Shown: piece after piece, positions 12,488 to 25,207 of the stretch
How positions within the stretch are numbered: position 1 is the stretch's first letter
Layout: the number at the start of each line of letters is the position of its first letter
Assembly (NCBI GenBank): GCA_013397075.1
Contig: VWZS01004485.1
Span: 1,428,299 to 1,492,298 of the forward strand
Length of the DNA: 64,000 nt
Source of the DNA: Rhabdornis inornatus
Taxonomy: Eukaryota; Chordata; Aves; Passeriformes; Rhabdornithidae
Direction of reading: 5' to 3'
The notes under the pieces: generated by a model
Told to the model about the DNA's origin: nothing
Seen by the model: only the letters and a program-made list of their open reading frames with translations
The model's database searches: none
Position numbers and translations under genes: made by a program

Positions 12488-14823
12488 AATTATATCTAAT
12501 GGTTTAATAATCTGGAAGAGATTAAAAAAATGTACTGGTTAACATTCATAGTGGCTATTCCTGGATCTTCCCAGGAAAACCTGAAGTTGTAGTAACAACT
12601 CAGAACTTCCAGTGTGAAAATGGAAGAAGCAAGCTACCAGCCAGCTTAGCTTATGTACTTTACTAGATTTGGAAGCACTTAAAAGTGAGAAGCCCCTGAG
12701 GGAAGCACAGCTGTACAGTTTTAAGACTATTTTATGACTATGTTCCAATATATGCAACAAGATACAGAAAATAAGAATTTAGGTATAAATTTGAAATACA
12801 GGACAAAAAGATTTATGCAATAACTTTAGAATAAAGTAAGTATTTAGTCTCCTATAGAGTGTGTTTGTCTTTCTGTGTAACCTATAAATCTTTAAATAAT
12901 TCTCTGTGAAGGATACTTAACTCTTTAAAATCTTTTCCATCTTTCCTTGCTGTTAGGGATTTCTCAGGAAATTTTTTTTTTCATTTTAAATCTGATCTAT
13001 GAAGTTTGCATTAACTAGAATCTCAGATTAAAATGAAATAACATAACACATGCTGGACAATATAGACTACCCTCACTACCTTTAAAGATTCAATCATTTA
13101 CTATAAAAAGAAAAATGTTAGACCTTGTTCTTCACAAGCTTCATTCTCTGTGGTGTGTTTTGAGCTATTTGGCTGAAACAGAAAACTGGCTTTGCTTCAC
13201 TGAGAAGTGATGCAGTTGGGACTAGTCTGCCCTCAACAGGGGTTTTGGTGAATGGAGCAATGACATGGGAAAAATGGACTAAACATCCACTATAATACCT
13301 GATGGATTTCATCAGCATCATTTGAGTTGTATGTTCACCAGGACTGGATTTTGACAGAGGACCAAGCTGCTAAAATGTAGGGTACAAGTATGTCAACTAA
13401 AAGTTCAATTCTAATAGGAAAAAGCTGTCAAGTGATGTATTTTTTTGTGTATTAACAATGGCATAGAACAACTGTGACATGCCAGTGATTGCTACAAGTA
13501 CCCAGACACCACGGTGATAATTGCAGTGTAAGATCACCAGATAGCAAACAACATTGCTGGAACTAATAGGAACATGGTTTCATTCAGAGCCCAGTGAGAA
13601 TCTCTATCTGTAATGGAATTGCTTTTCAATACTTCTTTGAAATAACCCTGATTATTACTTATGCATTTTTATATTAGTATGTTCCATTTATTTAACTGAA
13701 GATAGATACTTCCAATTTCATTTGCTCTCATCTGTCCATTTCTTACTATGGCCTAGTTTATTCTGTTTAGTGACTCAAGTACAGACAAACTAATAAATCG
13801 ATGCTTGTTTCCAGATCTGAAGCACAACTGTACATTTCTCAAAAATAGAAGCTGTTTTTCTCCTTGAGCACTATCATCAGGGTCCAAAGAAATGGAAGAA
13901 AGTATCATATTGGATAAATTCTGGAAGTACTAATTCATCTTCCTCAAAAAACCCTGATCGACCGAGCATGTTATTAGAGCTGCTATTTCACCTATAAGAC
14001 CTACATATCTCCTAGGCTGGGCACAATCAGGCAGAAGCAACCTGAGAATTGAGCTAGAACTGCTTCCTGAAAAATGGTATCATGGTGCCAGCAAGTCTTC
14101 ACAGACACTTGTACTTGCTGTATGAATCTGGCAAAAACTTTAACAACTACTCAAGAGGAAAACCACCTTGAGTTCCAAACAGAAGGAATCCCTCTCACAA
14201 ATTCCTTGAGAACCTCATATTCATTTGGATCACTGCCCATGGACAACAAGTTCGGCCCTTTAATTCTGGACTCCACTCAGTGCCTACTTCTGCCCACTGA
14301 AACTAGCTTAACCTCTAGAAAGATAAATATTAGCAAAATTTGAATGAGATGCATCCTACCTTAAATGTCTAACATTTTGCTGAATTTCCTGTGGATGCTT
14401 TTATTTAGAAAGCTGTCATTTTCTCTAATAAGTAGTTGTTATCCAGGCCTAATTGCCCTGAAGGTACAAGGACCCTGTCATCCACAAGTAATAACGGGAA
14501 GCTCTACACATTCTGCAGGAAGCATTTATCCTTGTCTAATTCCAATCTGATTGTTTGAAGCAATGTCAGATCTTCCTGGCATTTCTGTTCTCTCTTAACC
14601 TGTCTTTTGCACTACCTATTTCCAGGAAGAGACTAGAAAAGGACATAAAATGAGCACTAATGAGAACAAAATGATTAACTAAGCGTTGATTACTGTTTTA
14701 TTATGTGCACACTTAAGGAGCGCTCTCACAGTTGCATAAAACACTTCTAAAAGCCAAGCCTGTGACAAAAATACAACCATTTCCTTGGGACAGAATCGTC
14801 ACTTTAATTTTCATTCCAGATGA

Positions 14824-14839
14824 CGGCTGATGACAGCCG
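14824..14839. repeat. Small perfect hairpin downstream of DLG2 exon
   Basis: CGGCTG-ATGA-CAGCCG forms a 6-bp GC-rich stem with a 4-nt loop, about 130 nt after the donor of the second PDZ3 exon in the transcript. It sits beside a run of ATGAC-type repeats (14848-14875). Confidence 0.5.
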
Positions 14840-14971
14840 GGAATCTATGACGATAATGACAATAATAATGACGACAGCTGTTGCTATCTACAACAGCCTC
14901 ATCCTGTTAAATGAGTGGCCCCAGAGCACTCCTCTGTTGCCCTGTGCCTTGCAGGTGGCCATTCCACTTAC

Positions 14972-15074
14972 CCTCCGGCTGGTATTGTGCTATGATGGTT
15001 ACCGTCTGCCCCGCTCCCTTGAGCGCAGCCGCAGCCTGCTCATGGGTCGCACCTCGGAGATCGATGCCGTTCAC
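14972..15074 (-). CDS. DLG2: DLG2 (PSD-93) exon, second half of PDZ domain 3
   Basis: This 103-nt internal exon encodes 34 residues plus one base. It begins VNGIDLRGATHEQ and ends IIAQYQPE. It supplies the C-terminal half of PDZ3, including the alphaB helix (HEQAAAALKGAG), whose first His is the residue that sets class I PDZ ligand choice, and the last beta strand (QTVTIIAQY). DLG2 is a postsynaptic scaffold under the membrane that binds C-terminal tails of receptors and channels. The NGIDLRG and KGAGQTV wording fits DLG2 better than DLG4 or DLG1 as I recall them; Thr before HEQ replaces the usual Ser. On the minus strand the acceptor is a pyrimidine-rich tract ending CCCCGCGCAG, and the donor is GGAGG|GTAAGTGG. 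Phases are 0 in and 1 out, so the last G should pair with the next exon to make Asp. It joins the exon at 33585-33741 in frame. The alphaC helix and SH3 exons are not visible in the window. Confidence 0.95.
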
Positions 15075-15339
15075 CTGCGCGGGGAACGAAGACAACAGCA
15101 GCTATGAGTAGTTTGACATGAGAAAGGCAGACAGAAGTGGGGGTCTACCATAAATATCCGATGGATGTAAAGTCAGATGGATGCCCAGATGCAGAAGCAA
15201 AGTACAAAATCAAAAAGGCTGAGAGGAAAATTCCTATGACCGGCTGAGAGGATACGCACCAGTACCACTCACCCCATAGTTCGACTGTGCTTATCCATGC
15301 AGATTCTCTGATGGCTATTTTTGGGCATTTCCCACTCTA

Positions 15340-15371
15340 CTCCATCAAGTAATATCTCTCCATCAAGTAAT
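15340..15371. repeat. Short tandem duplication, 18-bp period
   Basis: CTCCATCAAGTAAT occurs at 15340-15353 and again at 15358-15371, separated by ATCT. The copies are identical, so the duplication is probably young. Confidence 0.85.
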
Positions 15372-15960
15372 AACACTTAACACATTAGGTTCAAAAGATA
15401 AATTTTCTGTGATGCTTGAAGGTCATTAAAGAATACTGCAAGCAAGAAAGCTGCTCCTTCAGTCAAACTCTACAGGCCCAGTCAGCAGCATCAGGAAAAA
15501 CAGTGATACATACAGTGTGTCTAACAAAAGCTGCTGGTCACAGAACTTTTAGAGCAAAAACCCATCTACTGTTTTCTGTTCATGCAACCCCTCTGACTAT
15601 TGCCTGGAAATATCCTGTATCTTGCACATGGCAGCAATGGAGCTGCTATCAGACACAGCTTCTTCAACTCTGGCTGTTCTACATCCACACATCTTTCCAT
15701 ATGGTTTCCTTTTCTTAATCATTTTTGGCTGCACAAGAAATGAAAGAGGAATAGAGTAGAACAAAGTAGGAAATACACCCCTAAAACTCAGGGGCAGTTT
15801 CAGAACTCTTTGGATTTGTATTTGTGATACATGTTTCGTAAGCAGTATCACAAGGAAGAGACAGAATTCACATACAGATTTATTAACTGCTCCAGGAACT
15901 TGAATTCTGCTTTCCAGTGGGAGCATTACTGTCTGGCTGTACTGAAGTATGTGTGATTTC

Positions 15961-16011
15961 TTTTATTTATGTATTTATGTCTGTATGTATGTGTTTATTC
16001 ATGTATTTATC
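15961..16011. repeat. Interrupted tetranucleotide repeat (TTTA/TATG)n
   Basis: Alternating TTTA, TGTA and TATG units run for about 50 bp with several interruptions, indicating an old, decaying microsatellite. Confidence 0.85.
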
Positions 16012-16289
16012 TTTCTTCTCACTTCTACGGGTTTCCATTTGATTACATTTTAGTGAAGAACAGGAAACTTTTGATAAGTAACTCAGCAAGACAGAAATCC
16101 AATTCTGAATATTGAAGAAAAGAAAAAGAGTAGAAATAAAGGTCAGGGAGAGGAAAGAGAACTACACCATAGGAAGAAAACATGCCAAAACACTAGACCC
16201 AAATTCTCAGCTATAGCAAATACACGTGTTTATGTTTACCAAGTACTACTGCAAGATGGCTAAGCACATATTGAAAAGATAGGTTTTTT

Positions 16290-16320
16290 ATAATTTAAAT
16301 TTTAACAACTTTTAAATTAT
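16290..16320. repeat. AT-only inverted repeat
   Basis: ATAATTTAAA (16290-16299) and TTTAAATTAT (16311-16320) are perfect inverted copies around an 11-nt loop. The sequence is simple and may be chance. Confidence 0.5.
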
Positions 16321-16488
16321 TACAAAAATAAATTTGATTCCATAGAACTTTTAAAATAACAGCTATTATTATCTGTTATGAATACATTTATTTGGGTCAG
16401 TAATGTTTAGAAACTGGCCCATCTTAACTTGCTGTCTTTCATCAAATTTTAGAGAATATGGTGTTTTGAGAACACAATTACTATTTAC

Positions 16489-16728
16489 CATAGAATCACA
16501 TAGTCATAGAATAGTTTGGGCTGGAAGGGAACTTTAAAACACCTCTTCAATGAACAGGGACATCTTCAGCTAGACCATGTGGCTCAGAGTCCTGTCCATC
16601 CTGACCTTGAATGTTTCCAGCAATGGAGCACCCATCACCTCTCTGGATAACCTTTGTCAGTATCTCACCACTGTCATCATAAAAAATTTCTTCCTTATTT
16701 GCATGACAAAATCCAGTCCTTACTAGTA
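16489..16728 (-). mobile_element. CR1 LINE fragment, minus orientation
   Basis: CATAGAATCACATAGTCATA, then GGGCTGGAAGGGAAC, marks the reversed 3' end with its short terminal repeats. Recognisable CR1 wording continues through CATCCTGACCTTGAATGTTT and ATTTCTTCCTTATTTGCA. It is noticeably diverged. The open frame within it is an artefact. Confidence 0.88.
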
Positions 16729-19007
16729 TGCACACAACATACAGACTATTACTCTTAGAAAAACTAATTTGTGATAGAAATTATATAAAGCCCAGGAGAT
16801 ACCACAGCTTCTAATCCAGAAGACTGCATGATGCTTTGGAACTGTTGACTGTACACAGAAATGATGAGCATGGGGAAGATATAACATAATAAACTTTATA
16901 ACTTAACACAGGAGTCCTCAGTTGTCCCATTTCCCTGGGGCGTTCTAATGGCTGGTAGAAGCTTTCAAAAAAATGAGCCAAAGGTTCAAAAGCTTTCATT
17001 AAAGTTGCACACCAAAACCTCTGGGAAGCACTCACTGAAATTCAGTCTAGGAATATATGACCCTAGAGAGCAATAATTAAGTGCATTCTAAAAGAACAAA
17101 AGGAGAGAAGCAGAACTTTCAGTGCCATAAAAAAACTCCCATATTTTAATCTACAACAGTGAAAATACCTAAAGAGGAAGATTATGTCAACTACGGCTTT
17201 TCAACTCCTGTTGAGAACAGCAACTTCCCGTAAGGAACATAAATTAGGGTACTGCTATAGAAAAAGAGGTGCTGTTCCCTACTTTTTCTCAGTGATGCTG
17301 TTATTACACTTGATGCTGCATTGCACTGAACACAGATGTACCAGCACTGTGGTACAATTATTCAATAACTGAGCACTATAGTCACAGTTTTGTGAAGTGT
17401 GAGCAGAATTCCTAAATTTAAGAACAGTGACACAAACTGTATCGTGACATAAAGGAAACATCAGCCTTGATTCTGTGTCTGAAGAAGACAACTTTGAAGC
17501 CAAATAACCTTTCCTTTAAGAGAGAGCTTAGTTTTTATCTGCGTGCTTTTCCCTTTCATAACTGCCTTGAGAGAGTCCCACAAAATCATAGCATGTTCTG
17601 AAGACAAGCTCAAAGGAACACTCCTGAATTCCTGAGCTCCTGAGCTGGGGAGATGGATATGGATTATGTCACCTGGTCAGCGCTAGAGGGTCCCAAGGGA
17701 AAAAAAAAATCAATTGTTCAGGCTTCAGCTCAAAGACCATGAGAGGACACAAGCCTTTCTTCAGTTATATAGGAAAACACTGTAGTGGTCTGTAAAGTCA
17801 TGTTAATAATACAGAAGATTTAAACATCATTAATAAATCCCAATAATCTCTCTACAGATAAAAGCAGAGAATGCATGAAAGAATAAGGAAATCAAATGCT
17901 TATTCTCCTTCTCCTCTGAGAAATAAGTGAGCTCCTAAGTACAATCCTACTAACACATAAGGCTGTGAACATAAGACAGGAATTTCACTGAAGTTTTTAT
18001 AAAAATATCTTTCACTTCTGCACAGAAAAAGAAGAAGCCACTGAAATGCCAGTGGACTACTTTTTGCCCTTTGCACCCTTGTACTAGAAGAAATGATTGC
18101 CTAAGGTACAAACACAACACACTGTAGTAAATGAATTTCCCTGAAATTAATTTTGCTTTTCTGTTAGGATATAGCTGGGGATAGACACTTGAGGAAGACT
18201 TAGAGGCCTGAGTGGCTGAAATCAAAAGAGCAAGGAAAAGAAATGTCAGAGAGAAAATAACACATAGATTCTATCTCCTGCAATTTTTATCTAGATCATA
18301 ATCAAGCTAGGCAAAGCAGATCAAACAATGTTGAATAGGTAAATGACCTGACTACATTAGGTTGCCAAAACAGCGATCTCCCTCTTGAAGACACACAGCT
18401 GCAGAAAAAAAAAAAAATCAAATAACTGTTGCCAAATAGAGAGGGAGAGTTCTGTTTGCATGTTATCTTATTCACCAACAGTGACAGAATCTCACTGTAG
18501 GATAATCAGTATTAAATTCAGAAATTACTTATAATTGAGTCTGACTTCGTAAAGAACAAGAAGAGTAGATGCTAACTTGATTTCTGGGTATCATTTCCCC
18601 CTATTTAAAAGCAAATATAATCAACTCCCAGACCTTCTAGTTGAAAACCAGCATATTCACATAGCAACATTAAATCTTGATGAAAGGACCATTAGTTTAT
18701 ATACTTTAATCAAATTTTTACCATCAGACCAAAATGAACAAGAATTTGGAGAGAATAAAATAAGTAATACACTGTCTTGCCTCTTCCTTCAAAACAATAT
18801 CTTAATTTAATGTCTCATAATAATTGTGTGCAGTGACATTTTTCCCTGATATGATTTCACTGCAAATTGTTAAATCTGATTAAAATTACTGCTTTTAATT
18901 ACTTTAACATAATTTATGTGAAGAATAATCACTAAAAGAAAATTTTCAACAATCAGAAAAAGGAGCAAATGTGTGCAGGAAGGTTTAATAAACATCAAAG
19001 GTATTTC

Positions 19008-19032
19008 GTTGTTTTGTTTGTTTGTTTGTTGG
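19008..19032. repeat. (GTTT)n microsatellite
   Basis: About five GTTT/GTTTT units in tandem. Confidence 0.9.
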
Positions 19033-20339
19033 TTTTTCTTTTCTCTAATAAATGGGCTTGCTTCCTTAGAATGTATTATACAATAAACAAAGTAGCTGTT
19101 CTGAGCTTGACTGCACAGCCCTGATGTCCTGGCCCAGAATGAACTTGACTGCACAATTTCTGATGCCTAACTTCAAAATAAATTTGACATAATGGAAATA
19201 AGGAGAGCCTGCAGCTTATACTGAAGTCTGTCTCTTCTGCATGTTTCAAACTGGCAAAAAGCAGTTCCAAAGCTTACAAAAAGGAGTGCTGCAATAGAAA
19301 ATCAGAGCTGAAAACTACGGTCAAAACTAAACTGAGATGGAGAAAAAGATGCAACAATAACACACAGTAATTACTGGGCCTTTGCATTTGTTGACTCAAA
19401 ATAAAGCATGATGTACTTCATTTAATACTAAATCAGAATTCAACTGAAATATAAGATTTACTTTTGGCATAGATTGAAGTCTTCTAAAACTTTTAGAGTT
19501 AGGGAAGTAGGAAGAGTTATATTCCTTCTAAACTATTTGAGTGGCCCATATTAGCAGAAATTTGATTATATTCTGAACAGACTTGTTGCAGTCTGGTTGG
19601 CTTCTAGAAAGTGAATATGATTTGTATGGAGGTCATTCAAACAGAAGATAGCAGAATTATCTGGTTTATTAAGCCATTTCTCTCTTTAGGCCACCTTATT
19701 TTGTGTTTGTACTGTGGTTAAATGAGTACTCGGAACACCTTGTTGGATTGGAAAGGAAAAACATATCCTTTCCCTGGGGAGGAAACATAAATGGTTTCTT
19801 TTCATTTCTCCTTTAAGTTGTTACTGCCACAGTACAGACTTTTATACAATAAATTAAAAGGTGAAGTAAGGCATTCTTTTACCGGGGAACAAACAATAGA
19901 GAAGAGTTTTCAAGTTCTGTCTAAATTATTCTATTTGTTGAAATCATAAAATAAGAGCTTTTGGTGGCTGAAAAAGCAAACAGAAGCCTGAATAATGACA
20001 ACTGTTTACAGCCAGAATTCCCATTGTTTGCACTAAGAGAAGATACAAAGAACCCTAGTTATCTGCCTTAATTCTGCACATCAAATTAAGTATTCTCAAG
20101 CACCTTATCAAGGGATGAGAGGAAAGCTGGGCCATGTTCTCCAGCACTCCTGTTTAGTCACTGGGAATGTAAAACAAGGAACATTGGGAAAAAAAACCCA
20201 CTAGGGATGATCTGCTGTAAACATGTGTGGGAAAACATTCCTCACAAGCAAGCGCAATAACCATTCTACAGAACAGCCCCCACAGCTCTTGACAACTGAT
20301 AGAGTCCACCAAAAAGCACAGTTCTAAGAAACCAGGACA

Positions 20340-20545
20340 CGTTTCCAAAGTACAGCCTTTCAGCAGCTTTTTGCAAGGCCACGCATCCAGCCTGAGGCCA
20401 AGGCTGTGCTGGGTGCTCTGGAAGAGCTGTGGAAGGAAAGTGGGCTCAACACCATGGACACTTCGGGATGTGGCTGTGGGGGTGGCACCCAGCAGGGGAA
20501 ATGTTGATATGGGACAGCCTTTGCCTTGCTACTGAAGAAAAGGGT
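20340..20545. other. GC-rich patch of unknown origin
   Basis: This roughly 200-bp stretch is clearly richer in G and C than its flanks, with runs such as GGCTGTGGGGGTGGCACCC. I do not recognise it as CR1, MIR or an LTR, and no frame resembles a known protein. It may be an old repeat or a regulatory element. Confidence 0.35.
20445..20465 (+). promoter_or_regulatory. Weak RE1/NRSF-like site
   Basis: TCAACACCATGGACA matches the left part of the RE1 consensus well, but the right half (expected GCGCC-like) reads CTTCG. By eye about 16 of 21 positions fit. REST silences neuronal genes outside neurons and DLG2 is neuronal, so the location is suggestive only. Confidence 0.2.
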
Positions 20546-23500
20546 TACAAACAGGAAGAAAGAAAGAAGAAATGCATCGAGGAGTCTTCACTCCGCAGCT
20601 TAGCTTCTGCTGAATTTTCAGGCTAGATTTATTGCTTTTCTCTCACTTTTCTCAATCCTGATCTGTCCTAACCCTACAATTTCTACTGTTTAGTAAAAGC
20701 TGCACAGAGAAGCACAGTGGTTTTCCCATCCTGAACTCTGCTGAAAACATAGGATCATGTCCCATCTGCTGTTTTCCACACCCAGCACCCTCCTTCTCTG
20801 TTTTTATGGGCCAGCAATTTCAGTGACCTTTTCAGTTCTCCTTGTCTGGCTACCTTAGAGTTACAATTTTTGCCTCTGGTAAGCTGGTCTTTACGCTCTG
20901 AGGATCTGGACATTCTAGAGGCAAACTCTTCTCTCTCTGGAAAGCAAGAATAACTGTATCATGCCTTTTTCCGCCAGGAACTTTAAGGAGGCAGCTAAGC
21001 CAAATGAAAGAGATATCAAATCATATTTGGAGCAGAAAAAAAAATTATGTTCTTGAAGAGGTGTCTTGCACACACTGTCTTTTACAGTAGGAACCAACAA
21101 GACTTATGACTCACCACACCACATGAATCATTCCAAATGGCACCTGTTAAGGCTAAAACCATAGGCAAAGACCTATGCTGTAATCCAAACTGTACAGAAA
21201 TTCTGATACGAGATCTGCTTCCCATGCGATTGTAGCTTTTGTGAATGATGCCAGATTTGCAAACTATGACACTGAAATAATTTCACTGAATGACATCTTA
21301 AGAGCCATTTCCCCTCAATTTCACCAGAATTTCTCAAAACTAGTTTAATGAATAAAACTAATTTAAGAAGTAAATGACAGCTTATGAAAAGGACACATGG
21401 ACTTACTGGAGCCTTAATGGACATGAAAATTATTTTATCCAGATCACTAAATAGCTACCAGTTTGTTCAAGTACCAACCTGAAATAGAGGTGATTCAACA
21501 ACTACAAGGCAATCAATGGCATTTTGTCATATTACTAAATGGTAAAGTTGAGACAAAGGAACATGTACTTTTTGCATATTAAGCCAACTGGTATTACCTG
21601 TGAAAAATACCTATAGGAGTACTATATTAGCTAATAACACAGGCCAGCGTCTATCAGCTGATTTTAAAATAAATATAAATAATATTTTTCATCCATTTTA
21701 TACATGAAACATCCATCAAATACAATTCTTAGTAAGAGTATTTGCTATTCTTAAAATGGAGAGCTCATAATTAGCTCTTAAATTCAAATCTAGTTGCTAC
21801 TTTTTTATTTTTCTCCTGTGTGGTGGCTCAAAACCCCTTGTATTCCTGCCATCACCTAATTTCATGGATCTCACTGTCATCTTTTCAAGCATTCACACAT
21901 TCCTTCTCCTTTGCAGCTCCTGCCCTCTTTCTACTCTGAACTGGTAAAATATCAAACTGTCCCTCCTCTCTCCTACAGCTTTTAACATGACTGTTACTTC
22001 CATTCACTTTCCTGTCTTTCTGAAATATCCCTCTTTCTCTCTAATTCTGTTTTCAGCATTTGTACTTTCTTGTTTCCTGCTCTCATCCAGGGTCATTTAG
22101 ACATATCCCTTTTAGAAGCATTTATTCCATATACCTTGGTGTCCATATATATCTAAAAGGTATTTTTCCTTATGCAGTAACTGTTTCCTAAATTAACTCT
22201 CACATTTGCAAGCACATGTGAATGGATATAACTAAGCCAGCATTGTTCAGTATTACTCTTAATGCTGCAGGGTTTTTGCTTCACATTTGAATTTCAAAGG
22301 ATCGTATAAGCAGAAATAATGATTGAAACTGTCTTGCTTCTGAAATGAGGTAAAGGTTTCCATTTTAACAAGTTCCTTATACCTGAAAGATGATAAGAAC
22401 TTAATTTCAGCTGAAGCCAACAAGAAATAGGTACTTGGGAGTTGAAATAAAAAGGCAAAACAATTTTAGAGGCTGCTTAGAGACAGGAGTGACCCTGAGC
22501 ACGGAGTTAGAGAGGAATTCATCTAGAAATTGAAATCCTTGCCTCGAGCTCTGCTTGATAGGTGTTTTCATATTTCCACATCCAGAGTATAGCACTGTGA
22601 CCCATGAGAGGTGAGCTGGCCATTGGCTTGTGTCATGGCAAATCCATACTGACCTCAACCCAGTGACCATGAGGCAACGTGTCAATGGCTGAATGGTAGA
22701 TTGTCTCAATAGAGTAATGTAAGTAAATGTTCAGTGCTCATATTTCATATTAAAACTCCCTGAATCACAACATTCAAAATTTGTGGTTCTACAGATGAAG
22801 ACCGTGACACAGACACTTTGTATAGACAAAGCTCCATACTCTCAAACAAAACATGTTTTCTATAACGAGTGGAAAGAAATTAGCTCTTGTATTCTCTAAG
22901 TGATTTTCCTTTGGTTACTGTTCTGGGTGGCTTGCTTGTTCAGATTCAGGGCATACCTATCTCATTTTTTCAAAAAGGTCTCAGAAAACTCCTCCAACAA
23001 ACTATTGCAGATATCCCTTTAATACCCTACTTACTGGATGGCCAATTTCTATTACTTTGCAGCTTGTGTCATATGATAATTTTTTTAATCACTCAGAAAC
23101 CCAAAACCGACTGGGCAGTAGAGCAGAATGATTCCTGGAAACTAGTTAGTTCGAGCACAAGGCAAAAGCCCAGCCTGGGGCAAAGCTCTATATGAATAAA
23201 GGTCAGGGATTTTAGCCATTTTGTCCAGCAGCAGCAGCTTGGCTTTCATTTTTTCACTGTTAGCCTGGCAGTGCAGCAACACTGAGGGGTGCAAATCTCA
23301 TTACAAATCTTCAGTATGTGATGTGATATAATTCTGCTTGACAATGTTACACCAAAATTTGCCAAGTCAGAATGTTTGAGCTGAATGTGCACTCCTCCTT
23401 AAACTATAAGGAGCTGAAGAGCAAGCAGTCTGGCTACTCATTGATGTAATAGTAAAATGAATATTTTAGAGGTAACTGATGATTTCATCACAACAGAAAT

Positions 23501-25201
23501 CACATACAGCCTCTAGTCTAGGCCAATTTACTAGATGTGTATGAGACAGAACTGACAGGCGTGACACCTAACACTCTTGGGGAAAAAAAGATATACCTCA
23601 TCCAAGAGAATTGTTGGTATAATTTATTAGCTTCTGATCATGCGCTTGAAATGTGAGAGTTAATCCAGGAAACAGTTACTGCATGAAGACAATTCCACTG
23701 TATGTCACAGACTGCAGAAAGATGTGGGTGAGGAGTTGTGGTGGGGAGAGAAACCCAGCTGGAAGACAAATTCCTAGATTAATGATATGAAATTATGCAG
23801 CAGTATAGCAGCATTCCAGAATATGGTGGTGGTAATTTTTTCCCCCTAGAATCTCCATTAAGTTTTTATATTTTTGAAAGTAATCTATTTTATTTTGAAG
23901 TTCCAAAGTGGCCAATCTATGACCTTTTCTGGAAATACAACCACTTGGCCTGATTACAAAATAAATGCCTCAAATTTTGAGGCTGGATATGTCTAAGTTC
24001 CACTTCCAGCCATCAGATTAGATATATTTACCAACAACACTGAAAAACAGTTTGCTACCAGCTCTCGTCCCCAAGATTGACTACTTCCAGATGGAACTGT
24101 TAACATGGACACCGTTCATACTAAATTAAAATGAATTTTTACTGTCAAGGGGGAAGCTAGGGTTTTTCTGACATGAGTTCTAAACTCCACAGTCTTGTGG
24201 GAAAAGAAACTTTGTTCTTTTCAAAGAGCTATTTCTTTGAATACATAAAAGAGAGTCTTTTCAACAGCATAAATCAGTGTTTGCACCCAGCTTCTCTTCA
24301 GCAGGTTCCCAGTCGCCTTCTGTACCTTTAAATCTCTCTTCTTGTACAGGGAAGTTGCACGGGTGTCTCAGTTTTGTGAAATGTTTTTGGCTCATCATGA
24401 TGACAGTGAATACTGAACATATGTCTGCATGCATTGTGAGGGGTGAAACTGAGTTTATCTGGAAAAGGCAGAGCACTGTGCACCCAGATGATCCCATACA
24501 GACAAAACCCTCACCTTCAAATCCAAGAATTCCCAGCATTGTCAGCAATATCTGAACTTATATTAAACAGCTGCTTTGCCTGGATCTTTCCATCAGATCT
24601 TGCCATGACATCATCTTTGCTTTTCTCTGCTTTTCTCTAGTTTTTTGGGAGGCTTATGACCTGCTACTTGATGAAGATGTTGATAGACTACAGGGGCTGC
24701 AAGTTTGCAGTAAAATGACATTTATGACTTCTTCTCTGTGACTAATATTCTTTCAGGAGGAAAATTAAATTTCACAATTTATTCTTGAAAAATTCATCAG
24801 GATTCTTACTTCTTTTTCTCTTGTTTTCTAAGTATCTGCAAATAGATTGATTGTTTCTCCCAGAAGTTTTCCCTGAAAATTGGGCAACCTGTTCTATACT
24901 CCCAAATAATATTCCTTCAGCTCTTGAATAAAATTATGAATGGTCTGGATTTAATAGTTCCTTAAATATATGAGAATTAACTTCATCTGTTTACAACATC
25001 TAACTCATCTAAATTCTAATTTGATTTTGCCTAAGTCCACTTTAAAGACTTTCCTGTTTCTTCATAACTGTCCTAATTGGATAGTTGTGGATCCATCTCC
25101 TTTTAAAGACAAAACAACAAAAAAATCACTAAAGATTTGAACTCTCATGGTCTCACTTTTAAACAATCTTTTTCCCAACTCTTTGAGAAATTAATTTATT
25201 G

Positions 25202-25207
25202 CTTGGT
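25202..25207. repeat. Left target-site duplication of solo LTR (CTTGGT)
   Basis: It directly abuts the TGT start of the LTR and matches the copy at 25888-25893 exactly. Confidence 0.85.

Larger units (their letters stand above)
1..14971 (-). other. DLG2: Downstream DLG2 intron (partial, leaves window)
   Basis: This runs from the GTAAGTGG donor at 14971 to the left window edge. The next DLG2 exon should encode the end of PDZ3 and the linker to SH3. I looked for its expected minus-strand wording around the RFEAKIHDLREQ region and did not find it, so this intron is probably longer than 14.9 kb. Seen inside are CR1 pieces near 2.5, 5.9 and 8.9 kb, a CA repeat at 3.05 kb, a coiled-coil-like decayed coding stretch at 7.2 kb with an A run at 7.92 kb, and poly-T runs at 10.92 and 12.47 kb. 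The stretches 1-2440, 3.1-5.8, 6.1-7.1, 9.0-10.9, 10.95-12.45 and 12.5-14.8 kb show nothing I can name. Confidence 0.75.

Noticed and set aside
21149..21165. A 17-base word, GGCTAAAACCATAGGCA, seen again at about 60437-60453.
   Set aside because: Flanking sequence does not align, so it is compatible with chance in 64 kb of AT-rich DNA and not evidence of a repeat family.
24261..24555. Open frames of 92-95 codons on both strands over the same interval.
   Set aside because: Neither resembles a known protein, and mutual overlap on opposite strands with no splice signals suggests chance.
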